The translations under genes and the position numbers were made by a program. The notes beneath the pieces were generated by a model. It did no database searches, was not told the DNA's origin, and worked only from the letters and a program-made list of their open reading frames with translations. A DNA stretch of 64,000 nt from Chondrilla cf. caribensis (taxonomy: Eukaryota > Porifera > Demospongiae > Chondrillida > Chondrillidae). The stretch is taken from the NCBI GenBank assembly GCA_964020155.1, contig OZ026563.1, positions 2,167,940 to 2,231,939 of the forward strand, in the 5' to 3' direction. Positions 24,001 through 64,000 of the stretch are shown piece after piece. Numbering within the stretch: the first letter of the stretch is position 1; each line of letters opens with the position of its first letter.

Positions 24001-25130
24001 GATTGAGTGTCATAAAATGTATATCACTGTATGTACAACCATGGGTGGAAGTTCAAATTAAGATTTTAGCTGTCAATTATCAGGCAATATTTTATCACAA
24101 TAAAGGTGCTAATTATCATTACGTACATACTGTAAATTTTTCCACCATTGCAGAGGTCTGTTCACAAGTCAGACATTCACACATGCAATACCATGGGGTG
24201 ATGCAATGCGAGGGTTCAAAGTTCACCGGCAATCTACCCTATAAGTCATTTCAACAATTACATCACTCAGCTACAGATGTGGTACACTTGATCACCTTTC
24301 TTCTCCCCTGGTGGTGTTGGAATGTCGTACGTAATGATCTCCTTCACCTTCACCTTCACCGCCTTCTCCTTCTTCTCTACTCCCTGTAAGTGCAACCGGA
24401 GAACAAGTGCTCTAGCAACACACAACACAATGACAAGTGGTACAGTTGAAAGAACGAATGAACAGCTACAGCTCACTGTGCTTCAGAATAGATTAACAGT
24501 GGGATACCTCCACACACAACACTTATATTTCATACACTGTATGTATGTATGTACAAGTACAGTAGAAACCCAGTTAAAGACCACTTCAGTAATAGGACCA
24601 ATATCTCACAATCCCGGGAATTCTTGTACCCAATTCATCTATACACATACAACATCATCGTCACATGTATTGAGACCCCTTCGACTGGTCCCATCGGCAG
24701 TCTCAATAGCAAGGGTCTACTCTAAGTACACACATGTATGTATGTACACCTCAACACATTGTGTCTTCTCATTATTCATGCATCTAAGTCTATCCTGTAG
24801 TCATGGATGTATGTGTCAGCGTGAGTGTGTTTGCGCAAGGACGTGTTGTGTGCTTTGCCATACATACGAATGGCTACCATATCGAGGCTCATCCTCGTCA
24901 AAGATCTCACAACCACACTGCGCAAGCAAACACTCGATGTGAGGTGAGAAGACAATTACCTCTTCTTTCGCTTTGGCCTCTTGCTTCTTTTTGAATTTCG
25001 CCATCTTTTCCGCTTTCTTTGCTTCCCTCTTCAGTTTCTTCTCCATGTTAACTTCAGAGTTGGCTGGAGATGGGACATCGGAGTCTTCCGCGATACTACT
25101 GGGAGGGTTGACCGCTTTCGTCTCTGCCAT
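13808..25130 (-). CDS. VARS1: Cytosolic valyl-tRNA synthetase
   Basis: Twenty-eight exons splice without a phase error to 1052 residues: 24960-25130, 24296-24383, 23730-23806, 23328-23351, 22994-23121, 22574-22738, 22190-22271, 21642-21761, 21346-21454, 21018-21106, 20773-20863, 20435-20559, 20260-20363, 19961-20042, 19701-19777, 19009-19196, 18185-18255, 17720-17845, 17267-17371, 16593-16661, 16407-16485, 15846-15973, 15255-15410, 14982-15182, 14706-14817, 14526-14610, 14017-14218, 13808-13912. The class I signatures are HLGH (residues 147-150, the HIGH motif) and KMSKS (653-657). [10 protein letters not shown], the editing-domain segment [11 protein letters not shown] and [15 protein letters not shown] are also present. 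It attaches valine to tRNA-Val. The N-terminus is a lysine-rich extension; the GST-like domain of the vertebrate enzyme is absent. A tRNA-Ser gene occupies the intron 14818-14981. Confidence 0.97.
14824..14850 (-). terminator. Pol III T-run terminator of tRNA-Ser, within the VARS1 acceptor region
   Basis: On the minus strand the tRNA is followed by T6, a short break and T8, and the VARS1 3' splice site lies at 14818. The same T-rich tract can serve as tRNA terminator and as polypyrimidine tract. Confidence 0.6.
14852..14933 (-). tRNA. tRNA-Ser (anticodon UGA)
   Basis: An 82-nt class II tRNA. The acceptor stem GCTGCGA pairs perfectly with TCGCAGC and the discriminator is G. The anticodon stem TTGGA/TCCAA encloses a loop with TGA; a long variable arm (GGGG/CCCC) and T arm GCAGG-TTCGAAT-CCTGC follow. 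There is no intron and no encoded CCA. T-runs just downstream on the minus strand supply RNA polymerase III termination. It lies wholly inside a VARS1 intron in the same orientation. Confidence 0.95.
15451..15500. repeat. (CA)n microsatellite
   Basis: CA tract in the VARS1 intron upstream of exon 15255-15410, about 40 bp from its acceptor. Sense orientation is GT. Confidence 0.93.
18732..18962. mobile_element. Degenerate MITE-like repeat ending in ggttccactgta
   Basis: The segment contains accacctgttctaagtgacc and gaccactcttgaactatcc and ends ttatagacaggttccactgta. The copy at 56779-56954 shares these blocks in the same order. The left end is decayed. It sits in a VARS1 intron. Confidence 0.6.
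19473..19655. mobile_element. MITE with tacagttgaacctcc-type inverted ends
   Basis: It starts tacagttgaacctccatat with aacaaact following, and ends gttataagagtgctccactgta, an imperfect terminal inverted repeat of about 25 bp flanked by TA. It is 183 bp with no coding capacity and sits in a VARS1 intron. Confidence 0.65.
19820..19960. repeat. Double (CA)n array abutting a VARS1 splice donor
   Basis: Two CA arrays are separated by a repeated CAACTACACAAACA motif. On the sense (minus) strand the exon 19961-20042 ends in GAG and the intron begins directly with the GT repeat, so the repeat itself supplies the splice donor. Confidence 0.95.
20672..20715. repeat. (GT)n microsatellite
   Basis: GT tract in the VARS1 intron between exons 20773-20863 and 20435-20559; CA on the sense strand. 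Confidence 0.93.
20932..21003. repeat. (CA)n microsatellite 14 bp from a VARS1 donor
   Basis: CA tract starting 14 bp downstream of the donor of exon 21018-21106 (sense GT). Confidence 0.95.
21985..22160. repeat. G-rich minisatellite, unit about 34-37 bp
   Basis: About five units with the core ggggggcagagtgacaggaa lie in a VARS1 intron between exons 22190-22271 and 21642-21761. G-runs are on the plus strand, C-runs in the pre-mRNA. Confidence 0.85.
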
Positions 25131-26351
25131 GACAATAGTCCCCCTGAAAGGATTAACCGTCGAAGAATGGTATAAAAGAGAAAGGATCGCTCTTTTTTGA
25201 CGACTGCAAGGAGATTTCGCTAGAAATGAGACGGTTTCGTTGAGGTTTCTGACGAAACACCAAAATGTCATTACACAGAGAACCACTTGGTCGTGCTCCA
25301 GCACGTGCACACCACGTGTTTAATCTAGTATTGCGCAACGTGTTCTCCATATGCAGTGGTACCTTGTAATAAGATAACCCGACACTTCTAGGGCACAAAT
25401 ATAAAGGTTGTAGGACTATGGAGGTCTTATAGTGTAGTCTATAATGATGCAATACAGCCCCACATTGCATGTGGTCAGACTACAGAGGACACTGGATTCT
25501 TTATGGAGGTCCATTGGAATAGATGATTCCTCTGTACACTTGTCTCCATCAGGTCCACGAGCTCTTGATCAATTTTTGGTACCTTTGCCATTAAGTATGA
25601 TCAAAGCCAAAAACATATACACATCTCCAATTTAATTGTGGAGCTTTCTGTATCTATACGTACTGTCCTTTTGCTATCACTAAATCCATAATTAAATTTT
25701 ATATAAATATATGTTGGAATTTGTCCAACAGGAGAGGATATATTATGTAATTTGGAGGATCCTATGACTACACTTGCACCTCTTCACTATAATGTTTCAC
25801 CACAAATGAAAACAGCTAAATGATCATGATCATGAAATAAAGACCATTTCAAACTGCAGCTGGAGCATTGAGATGCACCATTGTGATCCACTTGCATGAT
25901 CAAAGAATGTAAACTTGTTTCCAAATTTAAGTGTAGTTAAATGTTCATATGAATATTAAAGACTACATACACATACATACGTACTATTATATATTTTCTA
26001 CAATAATGATGAAATAATACAATGAATTACTTTCATTTTATTACAACGAACAATTTTCTACATACAATTGCAAGCAGAAAACAGTAATTGTTCTTTGTCA
26101 CATATCAACTTTTTTCTGGTTTGTATACACTATAAAACAAAAGGTCAAACAGATCCTTCCTAATAAATAATTATTATGAAGGGTAGATAACAAATTAAGG
26201 TGAATTACATTATAATAGCTACAATAATAACAATGATACTAATTACAAAGGATATTTATAATATAACAGTACATACAATAATTATGCATATAATATAAGT
26301 ATGAGGTACATTCAGTATTAAGTTAGAAACAGTCACTGAAGAGGTGAGGTC
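25131..26351. other. VARS1 upstream region and RasGAP 3' flank
   Basis: Both genes are on the minus strand. Bases 25131-25330 should hold the VARS1 promoter and leader; 25640-26351 is AT-rich 3' flank of the RasGAP gene. I see no independent gene; the small open frames here have no family or splice support. Confidence 0.5.
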
Positions 26352-51481
<25,130 letters not shown>

Positions 51482-51836
51482 GGTCAAGTCCGACGTCAAC
51501 TGTGCTGGCCGTTCGCTTAGTCGATGTTTGTAAACGGCTGGAATACTCGTTTTCGGATCAGGTGCCTACTGTTATCATACAGAAGCTGACAACAAACTTC
51601 TCTTTGATTCTATTACTAGTTCCTGCTTTATCGGCCACTGTACACGCTGAAATCTGACAAGACGATCATATAGGTATGTATACAGTAATACCCAACTACA
51701 CTCCTTTACCGTCGATATAGTGAGGCTTCCTATTCAGCGGAAACTGAATCTAAACTATTTCCGCTCCGTTCTTGTCTAGTAACGAATTTGTGCTGTACTG
51801 TCGCGTGAGTAACGTTGCACATATCATTCTTCAAAA
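51482..51836. promoter_or_regulatory. Divergent promoter region of RasGAP and EOGT
   Basis: 355 bp separates the two divergent start codons. There is no obvious TATA box near either start. It should contain both 5' untranslated regions; individual sites cannot be assigned. Confidence 0.5.
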
Positions 51837-61900
<10,064 letters not shown>

Positions 61901-62632
61901 CACTGGATTCCTCTAGACTACATGATATCATTCTTTGAATACTACAGTGTGATCAAAAATGAATTTATTTTAATACAATACAGTGTATGATTAATACACT
62001 TACATGACCTATGCTATGTGTATAATAATATTGTGCAAAGCTAGGTTGATGGATTCATATTATTCGATGACTAATTAATATGTCAGCCATATATATTGCA
62101 TGGTAATGTGCTGATATATATATATTATACGCATGTGCAATACTATACATACATGCCTCGTGATAGAAATTAAATATATTATATATACAGATTTTGTATA
62201 ATATATACCAATTTGCTTACACTAATATTAATTGCAATGCATGCAACCTTTGAGGTACTATTCATAACACTTATAGTATGTACACATGCATATGTACACC
62301 CTCCATGTACCAATAAACTCTCCTCTCAAACAGACTTGAACATGCAAAAAAGGAAAAATTCTCCTTGCACAGAATATCGAGCCAGGTTTAAACCTCCTCA
62401 GATCCTAGTATTCTTGATCAATGATTGCACGATATCACAACGTTACAAATGATGATATGTCAGCATTATTATCACTCTAGTGTGCAGTATATGTACGTAT
62501 GTATGTACCACACACATACTACGATGTAGTCAGTGAGTAGAAGTATGACCCAGTGTGTACTAATTCAGCGACTACAGGTTCCTAACCCTAACCCTAACCC
62601 CTATGTACGTATGTTGAGGTACTCGCAGTGCA
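61901..62632. other. Intergenic region between convergent EOGT and carboxypeptidase genes
   Basis: AT-rich 3' flank with a candidate EOGT AATAAA at 62312-62317 and a short telomere-like repeat at 62581-62601. I see no gene. Confidence 0.5.
62581..62601. repeat. Interstitial telomere-like repeat (CCTAAC)
   Basis: Three tandem copies of the animal telomeric hexamer TTAGGG as its complement, just outside the carboxypeptidase stop codon. Confidence 0.85.
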
Positions 62633-63880
62633 TCATTTGGTGAAAGGTTTGTTGTTGAGGAAGTTACTGAGCATCTCCAGGGCCTGAAAGGACAGGAGAA
62701 GATGACATACGTAAGGTGATATGCACAATAAGATTACAGTATACGTACTCTTCAACATGCACACACACTTATGTACAGTCAGCATGCACGCATACATACC
62801 TACATACAGTCAACATGTTCACATAATATGTACAGTCAACACACAAATATCCCAATGTGGTGAAGCACATTCAACTGTGAAAATACCCTATGCACAATAG
62901 TACTGCAAGACAAGCCATTCAGGTTGGCTCATTCGCACTCAAAAGTGCCCACCAGCGTGAATGGCACAGCAAGACTACACTACACACTGCGGGAGACTCT
63001 CACATTCTTCGGCTGGTCCATCGGGACCATGTGCCCTGCATCAAAGACTTCTAGGAAGGTGAGACCATCAGCACTTCTAGATCTCCCGGCCTGGAGAGAA
63101 CAGAACACAGTCATAAGAGTACATACATATGAACACACATGTGTACTGTGTATGTGTCATTGTACAAGAGGTGGGGGAATTAAAATTAGTCCAACGTAGG
63201 TGACCCTATCTCCATACAAAAGAACAAGTAGACAAGCAGAAGGTGTGGCTATAACAGATTTATTTAAACTACAGTGACACATCAATAATCCAATGAATTT
63301 TGGGTCAAAAGTATCAATCCTGATATAAAAGCTGTTTAGACTGTAAAGAGTCTCACATGAGGAACATGCTTCATAAAATGGTCGAAATACAAAGACCATC
63401 ATATTATCAAGGTGTTGGATTATCAAGGGGTTAGATTCAGTATAAATACGTTTGATTATCAAGGTGTTAGATTATAAATGTTGGATTATGAAGGTATTGG
63501 ATTATCAAGGAATTGAATTATCAAGGAATTGGATTATCAAGGTATTACACAATAAATATGTTGGATTGTGAAGGTATTGGAATATTAAGGTTCCCCTGTA
63601 AAATGCACACCAGCAGTGTGTTCCACGAGCTGGTGTGATGCAACTCACCGGTGTTCCGCCCACGTGCCAGGAGTTGACTGTGGCCTTGTTGAACGCTTCC
63701 TACACAAACCAGAAGTATAGCAGTTAGGTTGGCTGGGAGTGAGGGTACCTACCTCTACTAGCACCTCTACAAGACTGGGGAGTTTTCAGATTACCTTGCC
63801 ACTCCAGGTCATGTTGAGGGTCCAGGCTTGTCCACCATCAAAATTGCAGATGTAATCTTTATTACCGCTGTACACCAGGA
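62633..63880 (-). CDS. Serine carboxypeptidase (S10 family), C-terminal part; 5' end outside the window
   Basis: Four terminal exons in transcript order: 63795-63880, 63649-63699, 63004-63090 and 62633-62683 (stop at 62633-62635). They join in frame after two bases carried from an upstream exon. LVYSGNKDYICN holds the catalytic Asp region, and FLEVFDAGHMVPMDQP the catalytic His with the family's C-terminal signature; the catalytic Ser exon lies beyond the window. S10 enzymes are lysosomal or secreted exopeptidases that remove C-terminal residues. The HMVPMDQPKNALEML stretch is closer to the carboxypeptidase Y type than to cathepsin A, by recollection. The first visible exon begins directly after a CA repeat that ends cacacag. 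Confidence 0.88.
63270..63600. mobile_element. MITE-like element with internal 14-bp repeats
   Basis: It starts tacagtgacacatcaataat with ccaatg following and ends attggaatattaaggttccc then ctgta, an imperfect inverted terminus. Inside, about ten copies of ttggattatcaagg-like units at 63408-63590 have expanded. It sits in a carboxypeptidase intron. Confidence 0.6.
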
Positions 63881-63930
63881 CTGTGTGTGGTGTGTGTGTG
63901 TGTGTATGTGTGTGTGCATGTGGTTGTGTG

Positions 63931-64000
<70 letters not shown>
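63881..64000. repeat. (GT)n microsatellite forming a carboxypeptidase splice acceptor
   Basis: GT-rich tract running to the window edge. On the sense strand it is CA repeat ending cacacag immediately before exon 63795-63880. Confidence 0.92.

Overview
The window is nuclear DNA of a metazoan. Protein genes are split into many small exons with GT-AG introns, and the set of orthologues (valyl-tRNA synthetase, the IFT38 ciliary protein CLUAP1, a SynGAP/DAB2IP-type RasGAP, the EGF-domain O-GlcNAc transferase EOGT, a 3-ketosteroid reductase of the HSD17B7 type and a possible TMEM249-like protein) is animal. Moderate introns, many (CA/GT)n tracts, and very frequent ACGT palindromes suggest an invertebrate, perhaps a sponge or other early-branching animal. 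That placement is inference; no sequence here fixes the species.

Layout, left to right. 18-58 (-): first exon of a second HSD17B7-like gene, the rest lying outside the window. 842-5346 (-): HSD17B7-like gene. 6327-7514 (-): small two-membrane-segment protein resembling TMEM249. 7564-12895 (+): CLUAP1/IFT38, divergent from the previous gene with only 49 bp between start codons and an RFX X-box in that gap. 13808-25130 (-): VARS1, 28 exons that splice to 1052 residues in unbroken frame, with a complete tRNA-Ser(UGA) gene inside one intron. 26352-51481 (-): RasGAP, 23 exons splicing to 1024 residues, with two introns over 6 kb that hold most of the satellite and transposon-like DNA. 51837-61900 (+): EOGT, 15 exons splicing to 527 residues. 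62633 to beyond 63880 (-): 3' part of a serine carboxypeptidase.

Gene order is head-to-head (TMEM249-like/CLUAP1; RasGAP/EOGT) or tail-to-tail (CLUAP1/VARS1; EOGT/carboxypeptidase). The neighbours belong to unrelated pathways except the TMEM249-like/CLUAP1 pair, which may share a ciliary or flagellar programme.

Repeats are the other main content: 22 long CA/GT microsatellites, several of which begin exactly at a splice site; minisatellites with units of about 26, 30, 33, 40, 48 and 76 bp; a 62-bp perfect hairpin; a 148-bp perfect fold-back around a tRNA-derived SINE; and several families of short terminal-inverted-repeat elements. Exon boundaries were assigned by eye from homology, splice consensus and codon phase; they have not been checked against transcripts.
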